Source of the DNA: Prostheceraeus crozeri
Taxonomy: Eukaryota; Platyhelminthes; Polycladida; Euryleptidae
Direction of reading: 5' to 3'
DNA length: 64,000 nt
NCBI GenBank assembly: GCA_907163375.1
Contig: CAJQUW010001859.1
Location: 310,001-374,000, forward strand
The notes beneath the pieces were generated by a model that did not search any database, was not told the DNA's origin, and saw only the letters and a list, made by a program, of their open reading frames with translations. Positions within the stretch are counted from its first letter, which is position 1. Each line of letters begins with the position of its first letter. Below, piece after piece: positions 46,078-60,900 of this stretch. The position numbers and the translations under genes were made by a program.

Positions 46078-46798
46078 ATAGTCCGGCAGCCAGAACGAGT
46101 TTTTGCAGGGAACGAGGCCGAAGGTGAGACTTTCACAGAGTGATGCACACCCTATGCCTACTACGAATCGGCACGTCTGCCGAGTTCTAGTGAGTTCCTC
46201 TCCTTGTCAGACAAGATCAAAGAAAAACGCATGTAAATCCAATGGGACGCAGATTGCAGTTTTTGGCTAAAATGAACTTTTGTATGTTTTCTCTGATTAA
46301 AAGAAACGTACTAAGCCCAGAGTCATAATTTTTGACATGGAATGTCTTCAGGTAATTTCCTATGATGTGCATGTGCTTTTATCATGCATCTAATCGGCCA
46401 TGTATGTGAGAATGTGTTTGAATGTGGATCAAAATGTTTGTGCTTGCCGACATTAAGAGGCTGGCCAAATCTAGATGCGTTTCGCTACATAGACAGGGGT
46501 GCATGAAAATGAAAGGAAATGACCTGAAGACATTCCATGCCAAAATGTATGACTCTGGGCTTCGTACTTTTTGTTTAATCAGAGAAAACATACAAAAGTT
46601 CATTTTAGTCAAAAGCTTTAATCTGCGTCCCATTGGATTTACATGTTTTTCTTTGATCCTGTCTGACAAGAAGAGGAACTCACTAGAACTCGGCAGACGC
46701 ACCGATTCGTAGTAGGCATAGGGTGTGCATCATTCTGCGAAAGTCTCACTTTCGGCTTCGTTCCGTGCAGAAACTCGTTCTGGCTGCCGGACTATTTA
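46078..46798. mobile_element. foldback/MITE-like element with about 290-bp inverted arms
   Basis: Left arm (about 46091-46365) and right arm (about 46512-46798) are imperfect inverted repeats. The ends are ATAGTCCGGCAGCCAGAACG on both sides after reverse complementing. Arms match well through CACACCCTATGCCTACTACG and GGAATGTCTTCAGGT. The short middle (about 46366-46511) is unrelated. No transposase and no clear target duplication beyond a possible TA. It could be a long-TIR MITE or a locally formed inverted duplication. ORFs in the arms look incidental. Confidence 0.75.
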
Positions 46799-49700
46799 AG
46801 GGTAGGTCTACGCGGGAGCGTTTGGCCATCAATGTCACCTGATATGAATTTGCCAGATGTCTGATTTTGGAGAATGTTGGCAGCTTGGGTGCGGCGCAAA
46901 TATTTGCATCCAAAATTTTGAAAGACTTGAAATAACACATAATGGAGAAATGTTTTCAATTCTCTGACGAAGGGATCAGGGGTGCCATACGACACATTTT
47001 CCTTTTTTGCACAGGGACACCAAATATGCGCAGCTGCATTATCGTTACATAAACCAGACAATTTAAGAATATGCAGCAAGCAAAAAAGAGAGTCAAATAT
47101 CTGACATAAAATGAATCTATGAATTAGATATGTCCTCGATTCTGGGGCTGTTAATGTGGGTTGGTTTTAGTGTACAGGGCTATGATCGCAATTCGCATTT
47201 GAGCATGCCGTGCATGCATTATACCACAACGCAGTTATTTCACGAGCTTGCCTGCTGCTTTGTCAAGTGAGATGAAGACCAAGCCAGCTCGTATCAAAAA
47301 GGCTGTGATTAATATAGCTGAGTGATTTTCAACCTGGGCGCCCAGAAAGTTCTAAAAGTGCCGCAAGGGGTGAAGAAAAACGACATTTGGCAAAATTCAA
47401 ATGAGAATGCACCAAAATCAGGATTCTGGTAGTTACCAATATTACACGTTTTCGACTTCATCATGTACATCACCGTCAAATGACTGCGACTTTGTGGAAA
47501 GTGAGCCCAGATTCATGATCTGGAGGCTGAAATTGATAGAGCATAGAAGTTGTTTCGAAAAGACTAGAATCACGCTGCAATAAAAATGGTTCCGCTAGCT
47601 TCACACACGTAGGCTACATGAGCATGTTGTGATATTGCCGATTTAATTGCATTGTTGTGAAAAATGAAGCATGTATTTGTGATCAGCACAACAAATTGGA
47701 TCAAGTATTGACAAATTAAAATTGATTTACTGCACCTATCGGCAGGGGCCAAGAAATCGGTTCGTTCTCTGTGAGGCACCTCCGCTAACTTCATTTTCGT
47801 GCGTAATGCATCGTCTTACCACCGAGATGTCGACAGACAGGAACGCGATAGACAGTAGATAGAGCTGCATATTCTCTAGAGCTTTCTTAATACTATCTTA
47901 ATACTATATTAATACTAAAGATCTACAAGTTTTGAATTTTTGTGCCATACGAATAAAACGCATACTTCTCAATATGACACATTGCATATGAAAGCAACAT
48001 TTCATTACGGAATCTTACGGAAGAGCAACAACTTGCTTTTATCGGCAATATTAATCCAATTTTAATCGACTTTGCCTATTTTCAATTGCTATTGTTGCCG
48101 ATTATTATTGTTGTTTATTGTAAATTTTATGCTACATAAGTCTGTCGAAGTAGCGACTCTTTCAGCAATCTGTAGTGATATTTAAAAGTAAAATGTGATA
48201 AATTACATGTCTTTGAAGAGATAATTATTCAAATCCGAAGATAACGATGTAAATTCGGCGCAGTGTTATGTATCCCTAGCTCAGTTTTTAAGGTAGAAGT
48301 CTGCATCACACTTAGCAATAATTTATTTGCTTGAATAGCTTGAGTGAAAATGACGGCATAATAGTGACCACGTCGACTGTCGTCGCCAACTTCTTTGTAA
48401 ATCGTTCGATGAATCGTAGAAGCTCTGGATTTCGCACTAAAACACGAAGTAAAAATCACGTTGGTCGACCAAGGTCATATTCGCAATATTAATTAGGAGT
48501 TCGAAACCAAACTATAAAACTAACAGGTTTTAAAGGAAAGCAATAGATGTTGGTATTGGTCAGAAAACATTTAAGCTGATGAGGTGGCAGAAAAAATAGA
48601 AGGTGTTGCCGTTCTCTCATTTTTCACAAATTTCATCACGAGTTCAGCATGCTATATTTAGAGTGAATGTCTATACTCATTGGCTTCTGATGAGCTTGAG
48701 AGAGAAGGAAAATTTAATGTTGTATAAGCCCATCTGAAACCCAATCATGTAGGCCCATCTATCAGTCCTGAATAAGGGCGTCCACGGTTAAACTGCATGA
48801 GCTGAAGTTAAACAGTATACAACAACGTTTCTGCAGAATGTGGATTTAAACACCTCTAACTACTGAGCCACACTTTAAAAGCATAAAATGAATTTGCACA
48901 AGATCCTCTTTACATCCGACAGAGTTAACATTCGGCAAATATGGTTCCGGTCAAACTTAAAGTTGTCAAATTCAGTGCATCCCAATTCACCATGAAAAAA
49001 ATCCAGACTAGAACAGTCTAATCAAGAAATTCCAAAGCAGCCGTGGACACTGCATTTCGTCTCACAAGGACTCATCAGTAGGCCAATGATCCGGAATAGT
49101 CCAACAACTAGAGCAGGTTAATGAGTGGACAACAGGTTAATCAGAGCATGGCTATCCTGGCTTCGCCATGCAGGTGATGATCATAATGATTTCACAGCGC
49201 TAGTTTGCCGGTGAATAAGATAGAAATTTTCTCTAGCTTGAACACAGCACTACCCTCCTTGGCAGCCGTAAACACTGCGTTTTACCCTACAATAGTTCGT
49301 CAGTACGGCATGAAATCGCTTATGAGATCCACAATGGCCGAGAAAGCCGACGGACTGCACAAGACTGCTCTGCTTTTATTTATCCTGGCTTCGACGAGCG
49401 GTTGATATTTCTATCCATAGTCGTGATAAGAAAGCACTGACATACAATGTAGATGTGTTACAATTTCTCTAACTTATCTTGTTGCGATGCCCAGTCGAAA
49501 TACCTACTACAAGACCTACGAGGAAGTGCTGTGAGAGAGCGATCTTGGAGCATAAAAAATCATGAGAGGTCGCACTTTTACCTAGTCTGCACGTCAAGTT
49601 AATTTTTTCGCTGAGTGGGCATGATGTAGAGCATTGTAAATTGTTGCAGTAAATGATTGAATGACGTCCCTATTATAAATCAGCATTGATCATTGAGTAG

Positions 49701-52700
49701 GTACTTGTTGACGCTTTCCAGCATTTGCGCAGAACATAGAAGATTTTCTCACATTTTGCGCATTTGCGCAGAATTGCATTATTTGAGCAGCTGCGCAAAA
49801 TTTGCGCACATCTGGCAACCCCGGAAGGGATGCTAGCCGCAATAAGTTGTTTGTAGCGGACATGAGCTCTCAAGCGAGAATTTGGAGTTGAGCATTTTTA
49901 ACAATTTAGGTAACATTGCTTATTTCATACATATGGAATGATCGATTACATGTCAATATTACATTTGGTGATTTTATCACAGGCTAATGACAGTTACTGA
50001 TGCGTAAATTATATTTCAAGAAATATTGATGCATCAAATTTATGATGGTCAATTAAAGTGATGATGGTCAGTCAAATTGATCTTTATTATCAATGTCTTT
50101 GGAGTATATAAAACTAGATAACCCAAATAATTATCCAAATCGTGTTTTGAAGATACTGAGCAATAGCAGCAAGTTTGTGATGCAAATCATATCGTTCCTT
50201 TCTTTTGGGACAACCTGTATATCTGATGTTGATAATGTTGGTTCCTCAAGACATCATATTAAGATTAACTGGCTGCACAGAGCTCCATTTTACAAAATTC
50301 TCATTGATGCATACATTGTCCCATGTTTAGTTTCATTTAAATCAAAAAACAGCGAGGAGCCCAACTATTTTCAAGATCATTGATCATTTCTTATACTAGC
50401 ATCAAGAAAATGTCTATGTAATAGTGCCACAATTATGCACTATTTTTCTATTTTTATTTAACTGACTTCTCAGTGTATAGACTATCTTGAATTAAAATTC
50501 ATGCACGAATGAACATAAAATACATGTCATAGTTAGCAACATCATTAACCATCACAAGCATCGTGATTCGTGACAGTGGTGACCGGGCAAACATTCACTA
50601 TGCAAGCAATTTTCTGGAAAGATTGACATAACATCCACACATGCATTTAGTGTATACCTACACAACATACAAGAAAAACTGACGTACATCTACCGGGTAT
50701 AGTCTCATGTTATTGATTCTTTGTAGGCTGAGTTTTACTAACCTAGTTTGGTTCGTATTTCATAAAAATGTTAAATCAATATTAAAAGCTTTACTTAAAA
50801 TTCTGTCTTGATATGCTACAGTAATTAATAATGTTTCTTCAAAGATAGTTGGGATAGTTGAGAAATCAAGTTAGCTGTAAATCTGATGTTTCAGTGCTAT
50901 TAATTGAGCTCAATTTCAGCTAAGTTCAACTGCAACCTGCATCAGTCATCTTTAAAATTTGAGCATTCACCATGAGCCTAAACATTATCAGTGTTGGGTT
51001 TCTCATCCGGAGGAAAAAACGTCTGGCCGAAGCTAACTTTACATTCACAAGAGAAATCGACTATTTAGTCACTTACCCAGCACTTTCAATAAGTATTGTA
51101 GGATTTTTAGCAGTATATATAACAAAAGATGAAATAAATGTGTAAAGAAATGGCAGTACATACTGGAGCTAGGATGCTGCTACTCACTTACTCAGTAAAA
51201 ACTACTCGTCGCTATTAATTTCATGAAGGGTCATGTAACCTTAGTTTCAAACTAAATTATACGGTGAATCACAAATGAGATAACTCAATTAAATAAAGAG
51301 CAAATGAAAATTGTAGGTCTGCCGCTTAGCTGTAGACCGATATGTTAATTTTTTGGATATCAAACATTAGTCTGTTGAATTTTTCCCTGTTAAATTTTGG
51401 AGAATATGCGTGGCACGCTGAGAAAGCATTTTGTAATACTTAAATAACATCTGATACTTGTGACGACGGTGGTTTCGTTTCCTCATTATAGGCCTAGACA
51501 TGGTTAGAATTTTTGATGAGATTTTTGCTTATGATGCATGAAAGATACTCATGGATGCTCTTTATCTCAAATTTCAATTATTTTAAATTATCCGGTATCG
51601 AAATTAATAACAATCGTTCCTCTAAAAAGTCGATCATTGAGAATCCATGGCGATCGATATCTCTAAAGAATTTGGAAAATATCTTCTCGAGTTCAAGTTC
51701 ATGATCCCTGAGACGGAAATTGCCTATTAGCTTGCTGCGGACAGGTCTTCTCAAATATCCTTAAAATAGATCTTTCTGTGAATGATCAGGACAAATACTC
51801 AGATTGATCAAACCTGGCGAAACGATCGCATGAAAGCTTAATAAGTAATCTGAATGATGGAAAATGTTTATTCAAGTATAAAATTATTTTCCTTTTCTTG
51901 ACAACTGACACTGAGTATAAGAGCTATCTATAGCAGTGTTTGAATTCCTACCCTTGTTTGCATAATTTGCGTTCAAGTCGTAGGTCAAGCATTTTGCTTT
52001 GATTATTGGTCCATTACCATGTTTATTATTGTTTCGAAATGTCGCTAAGTTAGACGCTTTGAGTGAGAATTGATTAATACACAGAATAAGGGGTTATTCA
52101 TGATAGAATCTTTCTGGAGTGTACTTTCTTATTGTACAAAAGACATTCTGTTCTTAAAATTCTAGAAACTTAGAAGCATTTGTCTGTAAAACAATAAAGA
52201 ATGGAAATTATTTAGTTCATGATGAATAAATGTGTGTAAAGGATTCAAGGCAGTTTTAACACATAAATATTACTTTGATTTATCATTTGAGCCATTCCTT
52301 TCAGCAATGAAGTTACGAGGATATATTTCCGCAGGCAAATTCACAAAATAGCGATAATGAAGAACACAAATATCACATATGTGAGCCGTATGTAACGAGG
52401 TGTGCTGAGTTATACTCTTGCAAATCAAAATTTATTTTCTGTTAACAAATGCTTCATGAAAACAGCTCTCACAATCAGATGAAACAAATCTGTGGATAGG
52501 GGACTGCAATTCCCACTGATAATAAATCTTCACACGTGCTTGAAACTTTATCGGCAAATGTGACATATATAACTAGTACACAATAATTTGAGCGCTTCTA
52601 TATAACGAACAATGTCAGTAAACTAAGTACAGATCTTTGTAGTTGTGAATATAGCATTATTCGCCTCACTTTTTCTGTCCGCAAAATCATCTATTTTGCG

Positions 52701-55700
52701 GGAAGTCTTTTTCCTCTTTTACCCTTTGGCTGTTGCAGAGCTGCTACTCTATATGTTTATCCTTTGCCTCTACCACCAATGTTTGCTTCATGAGATTGCA
52801 AACTCTTATTTTTTATCTTCTGATTGATACTTGCATATAGTGTTGGTGAAAAACATGTTCCTTCGGAAATAAACAAATGATCATGACACTATTTTTTTCA
52901 GTTGCGAAATCGTTATTACAACTTTCAATACTGCACTTGCAGTAGACTCCTGAACATTAGGCCTATTATGATATTTCGCATGGAATGTCATGCATTTGTG
53001 TCCTTGAATATCTCGAAATGTGCAATGAATTCATTCTATGAACATTGGCATAAAAAAACCATTTTTTACTTCTCGAATTTCGAAATCATAGAAATTACAT
53101 TGCTATGATTTTGTGGAACTTGTGGAAATCTGCAATAAATAAAGCGAACTTCAAAACATCACTCCGCGTAAGAATGATTATCATGATTTGGTCTTATTGT
53201 TATCTAAGGTGTAGTGAGTAATAACTAACTCGATGCCTTGGAGTTAGGCTACCCATGATAAGAAAACAATCATGACTCAATGACTTAATAGGTTGTTTAA
53301 TATGTGTATATTACTGTTGAATTCAGAATGTAATTGATTGGTAGAAAACGAAATCTAATTGACTAAGTGGCTGGTCACTTTACTTGATGCCTGTCGCAAT
53401 AGTCACAGTGCTAAATTTTATGAATTCCCAGACGATAATGTGGCTGCAGGCTTGCATCCCCGAAATTATTGACATGCCATTATGATGTATATGGTGAGTT
53501 AGTGACATATCTCGATTGGTTGCAAGCGTAATTCTTAAGAGTGGATGCATGCAAAACGTTGCTTTTGAGATTATTGAAAAACACACATTTTTGATTCACA
53601 ATATGGGCGTTGATATTTTCGTTTTTCGGCTTTAATCAAAAATGTCAGTTCACCGCTTACATTCCAATACACCGAAGGAAAGAATATTATAAGGGTAAAT
53701 GTCTGCAGTTGAAATATGTGTCTTTCGATAAAATTTCGTTGTCTGTCTGGTGATCTGAACAATGATTTGTGTGTAATTTTCATTCCTTTTTGCAACTATC
53801 TCAGTGATGTCTTTGCATGCGCATAAACAAACGCATGCGAGAGTGCTTTTCCATGTAAAATAATTTCGTTTGATATTCTTTGCTTTCTTTCAGTAGAATT
53901 TTCATGATCGCCTACGAAGAAGCTCGTCCTTTATAATGATTGCAAATGGCAATAACAATGATATTGATATTCAATAAAGGAGAACTATGAATACAACACG
54001 TGGTGCTTTGCAGGGTTGGAACCGTCGGCGTCATTAAAACCGGGGGGACGGTGGCTGGCGTCTATGTACCGGTTGGTTAAGGTTTAAATCGTCAGACATT
54101 GTGTGTTCAAATTATGTCATTAGACACTATTCAATTCCCACACAGCGTACATGAAATGCATGATATGGTAGGCCTACCGGTACTCCGGATAAGCAAGAGT
54201 TACCATTTATAATGCAATTATTCACACTTTGATAACATGTTTTGTGCGATGAACAGTTGTACGCGCAATAACTCGTACTTAGTTGCAGCCCAACTTTATA
54301 ATTTATGATGATGTCAACTACATTTTCAAAGTCAATAAAAAACAAACAAATTTAAAACAGATATCAAAATATTGACCCAAACGAGCATTGCTATAATAAT
54401 AATATTGAAACAATCATCATTGTTTCAATATACATATATCGACAAGTATATCCCGCGTCCACAGGAAAGCTTTAAGCGGTCAAAAAATTCTAAATTCCAA
54501 TATAATAAAAGTTTTTCTGACGATTGCAGTTCTGAGATGAACAATTTGATCACTGACTGTACTGATGCTATCAAATATTTTGTCTGCGACGTACTAACTT
54601 GATTTGAAGTAATTCACTGAAGTGATATTTATTTATTTACTTGTGAGGGAATTCTAGTGATTTGCGACGTCAATTGCGAACTCTCTCTAATACAGTTTGA
54701 TTTCAGAACTTTTCAATTTACATTGACGTATAAGAGTTTAGAACAACGATCTCGCCAACTTTGTTATCAATTTTTCATTTCAGTGAGGAGTGTCTCTACA
54801 ACGTCAATCAAAATTTATCGTGTGCCGTTAACTTATCGCATTACACAATCCACAGTCAAATGTTCGGGTAGTAGGCCCTAGGTTGCATTGAAATCCATTA
54901 TTCATTGCATCTCTAAGCTTCACGTGTTATATAAACTATCACAGTGAACTTATTCATAAATCTGGAATAATTTTACAGTAGATAGGCTGAGGAATACACA
55001 CTGCTTCAAAAATTCACATCATAGATAAAGTAGGGTTTGAACTATATGTATAATCATAAGTTGCCAGTAATCATTTTCTAACTTGCTGAGTAATTTTGAA
55101 GAAATTGTCATAAGAAATCGAGAAAACGCACCCTCATTACGATCGCATATTGATAACAAACATCTTTTCTAGTGAGCGTGCATTCTCTAATGATGACAAA
55201 AGTCGTCTTAGTATAACATCGATTACAAAAGCATCTAAATGACTGCCGTTACATTAATCTGACTTTTACATGCTTTTTTTCTACCGCCATCTGCTGCACA
55301 TTTTGAAACATGTAAGGTATCAAATTACCCAGCACGGCCAACAGTGACCGATCATATTTACGTCAAATTTCATTCTGCTCTGAGAAACGGTTTGTTTCTA
55401 TGGACAAAAGCTAGCGGCCAACACAGACTGTTATCTTTCTGTCCATCGATCAGCCCGCTGATCACAGAAATTGACAACAATAAAACCTCTAGAATGGAAA
55501 TTAAGTTTCATGCAATGCACAATAACGGCACATAAATCGCACGCATTTTCACTTAGATGCACCTGCCAACGTCTGCATCATTGGGTTAGAATCAGTCACA
55601 TGAGTAAATCGAAGCCTTTAATTGGTTCTTCATGCCCCAACTTAGTTCCCCCGAATGTGCCGCGACCTTGAGTCAATTTCCATTCTAGCGAACTTCAGAT

Positions 55701-57912
55701 AAACAGTTTATTTCTATGCCGCTGATGGTGCGCTATTGTTTATTCATAAAATTTCTCTTGCCGACTTCTAGGATGCTCTTGATCTCAAGAAGGTCTGATA
55801 AATATTATTCATGAATCGTGATATGTTACTTCAATATGTTGCTTTTCTCAGACATGCTAAAATCAAGAAATGATACAGCTTTTGGACGAACTAGTCACAC
55901 TAGTTGTGTATTTATGGAGTGGGGGTTCTGTCTATTCACAAAAGTTGATTCATTTCTCACAGGTGTATCAATTTCGATGAGTGCCGTCAATGGCACCCAA
56001 TACACCGGGAATTCCTGTGTGACGATTGTTGACGTTAATCAATATTAATGAATATAAGAAGAACAAACAATGGGTACACCAACCGATAAGATATTTGTTT
56101 ACTGCATAATCAGAAGCTTAACATTAAAGTATTGCTCACCTTAGCAATCAGTGCAATAACAGCGGTTAGATGCATGTAGATAGAAGCTATTGCTCAGTAG
56201 TGCTCATTAACAGCACGTACAAAATATGAAGAAGCCTTGACAGAAGTCATTGATAATAGACCCTTCATAATAGATAATGCCGTTACCAACAGCATTGAGG
56301 AAACTCATAGACCCAAGCACGCAGACAAGGCCAATTTATCTCTGTGATTTGAGCCAATCCCCAACAAAGCCCCGATAGACTGACAGATCTTTTCTCGGAC
56401 ATGCGCTATCCAGCAGCAGCTAAATGGGACCTCCTCGGTGTCTAGTCAAATTTTGTAAGATATAGCTTATCCCGATATGTGTTAAATGATAACCAAACTT
56501 AAATCATTAAAAATCATTAAATAGCAAAAATATCACTCGCATAATATACTCATTGCATTTAAAGAATGACTGAGACTTCACTCGATCCAGGTTACCGCGT
56601 ATTGATTTTGCTTTGAACTCATGCACTTGATGATCTATTTTTAATAAGGTAAGTAATTCTCCTTTGACAAGACATGAGAAAGCAAAATGTAATTGCGCGA
56701 AATTGTGTGTCGTAGCCATCCTGTCCATCAAACTGGGTATAATTGTGAAGCGATGCGCGCAATCTAATAGTCAAAATGAGAAAATGAAGTGCACGCCAGA
56801 CGTTTATTCCTAAAATGAACATGAAAGAAACAGACGATAGAGCTAAATTTTGCTAGACATAAAGCCATGAGCAGAAAGAAAAGGTTTTAACACTAGGATG
56901 GCACAATAATATATTAAGAGATAGATACACGTCCGCTTCTATATCGTGCAAACGCATCGATTTTCATAACAAATATACATTCGAACTTCACAAAACACTA
57001 AGGGTATTCGACATCCTGGTGATTTACGTAATTGAGCGAGTGTCATAGGCCAGAGACACACAAAATAAGTCAAAAATCATCAGTCATAAGTCTAGCATTA
57101 AACTAATCGAGATGTACTTCCACACAAAAATAGTATTGGCCTTCAGAAATATTAAAAATGGATGTTGTCGCATTGTGAAATAGTTGTTTGGAAAAGTTTT
57201 TTTGACTCAAGACGATACAATAGCTTGACCATAGCCAAATGATGCGATATAGGACTACTGTAGCTTAAGCAAACATATTTGACAGAATCTGCATTGTAAT
57301 GGAATATCTGCTGGAATCGTAACAATGCCTCATGTGGTTCTTCAACTTGCTACATGTACATTGAATAGGATGAGTCAAAAGTTTCTATAGTTTCATTCGT
57401 ACATGAATTTGGCATAAAAACACAGACTGTTTCAAAACTTCGAAGAAGGAGTACTGCTGAGAATGTTGTGTTGAAAAAGTTCCTCCTTTTTCACCACGAG
57501 AGCTTCGAATCTGAATGCGAAACACAATGGGTACTGCTATTGCTTCAGTATAATAAAGCAACAAAAAAATCTACAATGCAGACTGAACAACGAACCGATT
57601 TTGCAATATCCCAAATGAGTATACTGATTTGGGATATAGTACAATCTATTCGTTGCTTTATTTTGTCAAGATTCTGAAGCACAGTGCGAGTACAATAGTG
57701 AACTTTAGATTGTATATTCTTGATTATATATTGGACTCAAGACCAAAAAATTCTTTTAATTCATTTTCTTTTATGATTATGCAACAAATGGTGAGATTAT
57801 CATATCTTTTTCACAATTATGACGAGATATCTATTCAGTGATCGTAATTGTTATGACAGTTGATGTGTGGTGGTGAGGGTTTGATCCTGCCAATTGACAC
57901 AATCGCTTGTAA
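46799..57912. other. Long anonymous stretch
   Basis: No supported genes. Items seen: tandem TTAATACTAT units near 47886-47918; repeated TTTGCGCA words near 49725-49820; a 14-bp inverted pair CTAGAATGGAAATT at 55489-55502 and 55675-55688; a 24-base match of 55694-55717 to 15247-15270; a hairpin ATATCCCAAAT/ATTTGGGATAT near 57606-57637. None defines a gene. Confidence 0.5.
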
Positions 57913-57981
57913 GCGGCCATAGCTCAGTTGGTACAGCAGATGTCTAGCTAACTTGGGTCGTAGATTCGAATCCTGCTAGCG
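57913..57981 (+). pseudogene. tRNA-like sequence, SINE head or tRNA pseudogene
   Basis: It contains a perfect A box TAGCTCAGTTGG and a near-perfect B box GATTCGAATCC at tRNA-like spacing, so a polymerase III promoter is plausible. The acceptor halves GCGGCCA and TAGCGCA do not pair, and the T stem has an A-C mismatch, so it is not a functional tRNA. A tRNA-derived SINE head is the likeliest explanation; no clear SINE tail was found. Confidence 0.55.
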
Positions 57982-60900
57982 CACATCTTTTGCATGGCAA
58001 TTTGATCTATCGTTTATTTCATTATTGCACAGTGATGCAATGAACTAAAGCTAATGATTTGATTCAACGAAGTTAAAGCTATACTGCAGGGCCATTTCTG
58101 CGTGGTAACATTTAGCTAGTTCAATTAGGCTACTACGTGTGCATTAAATTAATCTTTGTGAAGCTATCAAGACAAGTGTTTGATAATCTAAGTGATCTTC
58201 ATACTTAACTTGAATATATTGACATACTTGATTGAACCTAAACGCCATTACAGTTATCGGGAACTCAGTGGATATGAGCGACATATGAACCTGGATCCCG
58301 TATAATCAGCGATGTAGACACGATTATTATCATTATTACGCAAACGTCAGGAGTCAATAGTACAAATTATAAGAACGTCACTAGAAATGGCAAATTTTTT
58401 CTAAAGCGCTAAAACCATAAAATTCTGTCATTAAATGATTGAGTCGATCATACTTAGATGTCGACAAATGGTATTCATCATTTGCTTATCTGCGTGTAGG
58501 ATCTCAGAGTTCAATTTCAGTAATTCAATTTTGGGACTTGAAGATGCGCATAAGCGTACTACATTACCCCTCAACTGTCATTGACTGCAGAGGAATGAGA
58601 GTAAACATCTTGCTCGTCAACATTCTTGGCTGTATTAAAAGCGATTATTTCCTTCCGAATGTAAATAAAGGCTTCGGAATTTTTTGGCTTCAAAAATGCG
58701 TTAAGATTCAGTAAGTTATCTCTGAGGTCTCTAAGAAAATAAACCCATCCAAATGACTAACAGATAATGAAACTTGATATCCACGTAAGATTTTATATCA
58801 CATTCAATAACTATCAGGGTAATACAAAATGAACTCGTCTGACAAGCATCACTCCGTTTACTTTTAGTACATCAATTCGTTTTCAAGATTTTTTTTCTTC
58901 CCTTCTCGATTTTGAGTGTTGCATCTAAAAAGCAGACAAGAGGAGGATGTCTAGTTCATTAACACTGTGTTATTTGTGAAATGGAGTAGAATCACCAATG
59001 ACTTTCTTAAGGTCCATTCACACTGGACGTCGCGCGGTCCCGCGCGTCTGTGTATCAATATCCCGATAATTTTATTAAGGTTCTGAACGAAAATTCTGAC
59101 GCGCGAGGACGCGATGCGCATCGACTAACTTCCATTGAATAGACTGCAGAGCTATTGATTAACAAGTCATCGTTTATAAACATAAAATAAAAAAATGAAT
59201 CAACATGATATAATAACATCAACAATATTGACAAGCCGGATATTATTCCGCTTCTATATGAATTACAGTAAAATAGACTAAACGAATTGCAGTTCAGTGA
59301 AACATAAAAATGCAGTCGATCTCAATCACCTTCATCAGTGCAAATTGTTTTAAATAGTGAATTATGGATCTGAAAGTGTAAACAGACAGTGCATTAATTT
59401 GATTATCTGTCAGTATGTTCCAGAATTTACTCGTGTTCAATGTAGAGAAATGACATTTATAATCATGATGACAACAATTATGATAGGAATATGACAGCTA
59501 ATATGACAGGAGCAAGGCTGTAAATACATGTTTTGATTACAAATTAGATGGTTTTATATATGTCGAATTGCCAAGAAATGTCCTGTTTGAATCATTGTAT
59601 TATCCTTCCGAGCATTGACAACACGTCTATGACATTTTACATGTAACTGTACTCCAGGTCTATATATGACAATTTCGTTTAAATTGCGGATTCTGATCAA
59701 GCAATCATGAAGGTTGCAGGAACGATGCAACATAAATGTCTATCTTCATTCAAATATACTCGCATTTATACATGGACAAACCTTCATAGGCTTGGATAAT
59801 AGTCCAGAGGCTTTCCGCATGCCTACTATAGTCGTATACAGTGTATATAATAAAAACAACACCAAAAACATTGCTCTTTGTTGAAAATCAAGTTATGCAA
59901 AAAATATTGCGCTTTGTGACTGCTTGTCAGATGCGAATATTAGCACTCCATGATATATTCCAGATCAACCACCAAATGAAATACACCTGATTCATTTTTA
60001 GAATAAAGAACTGAAAAGTTTTGGCTTCAAGTTTATCTATAATTGAACAAATTTGGAGATTCACATGTTCTGGTGAATCCATACCCGGAGGAAGCTGCGA
60101 GAATCTGAATTCGAAATATCATATTTTGTGCAGTTGTATTTTTTTAAAAAAACTCGGATTATTATGATATGGTCAGACTCAAAGACAACTTGACCAGCCT
60201 TTTAATTCTCGTAAATCAAATGGAATCTACGAAAAATGTAGGTAAATGTAACTTCCTAAAGGGGTGGACAAAAACTGCATCAGTTTGATGGATTCAAACC
60301 AGCAATTTTAGTGACAGCTGTTGAGATGGTAGCTAACGCCATGAAGCAAAAAGAGAAAGGATAACTATTAAGCTATGAAATAAAAAAAATCATTAAATTT
60401 TCAGGACCCTCACTGTATGAACCACTAATCGATGACTGGAATAGAGAACGTCGGTAACTGCGCAGAAATACCGATTGCACTTGCTAGCTTCTCAATTTCT
60501 TAATTGTGCATTGTACAACAAGTGAAATTTACAAAGCGGACAGTTGAACGTATGTTCCATTCATCAGTAGCCGAGACTGTAGATTTAGTTGTTTTTATTT
60601 ACGAAACAACAGCTTTACGGATCGAGATATGACCTTCTGAAAACATGCACCTATTTCTTCATTGATGCAATTTGTTGATGATTGTGCCATCTTATTATTA
60701 GCTGGCAACAGCGGTGATTGCCACATTGTAACTGAATGCCGATTCGGCCTTCATGACTTGCGTAAGGGGAAAGTGAGGCCACATCCGACCTTACGTATAC
60801 CGCAGGATGATTGCGTTCTCCTGTAAGGCGAGAATGGCTACGAAACTATGAATAATTTCTTTACTTCTGTTGGTTTTTTGAAGTCAAAGCAACATTATTA

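Noticed and set aside
46382-46712. Overlapping ORFs of about 100 codons on both strands
   Set aside because: They lie in the right arm and middle of the foldback element and lack recognisable domains.
48575-48605. CTGATGA followed by AGAAAAAATAG as another hammerhead
   Set aside because: No stem I or stem III pairing and no retroelement coding sequence upstream.
57913-57981. A functional tRNA gene
   Set aside because: Acceptor halves do not pair and the T stem has a mismatch.
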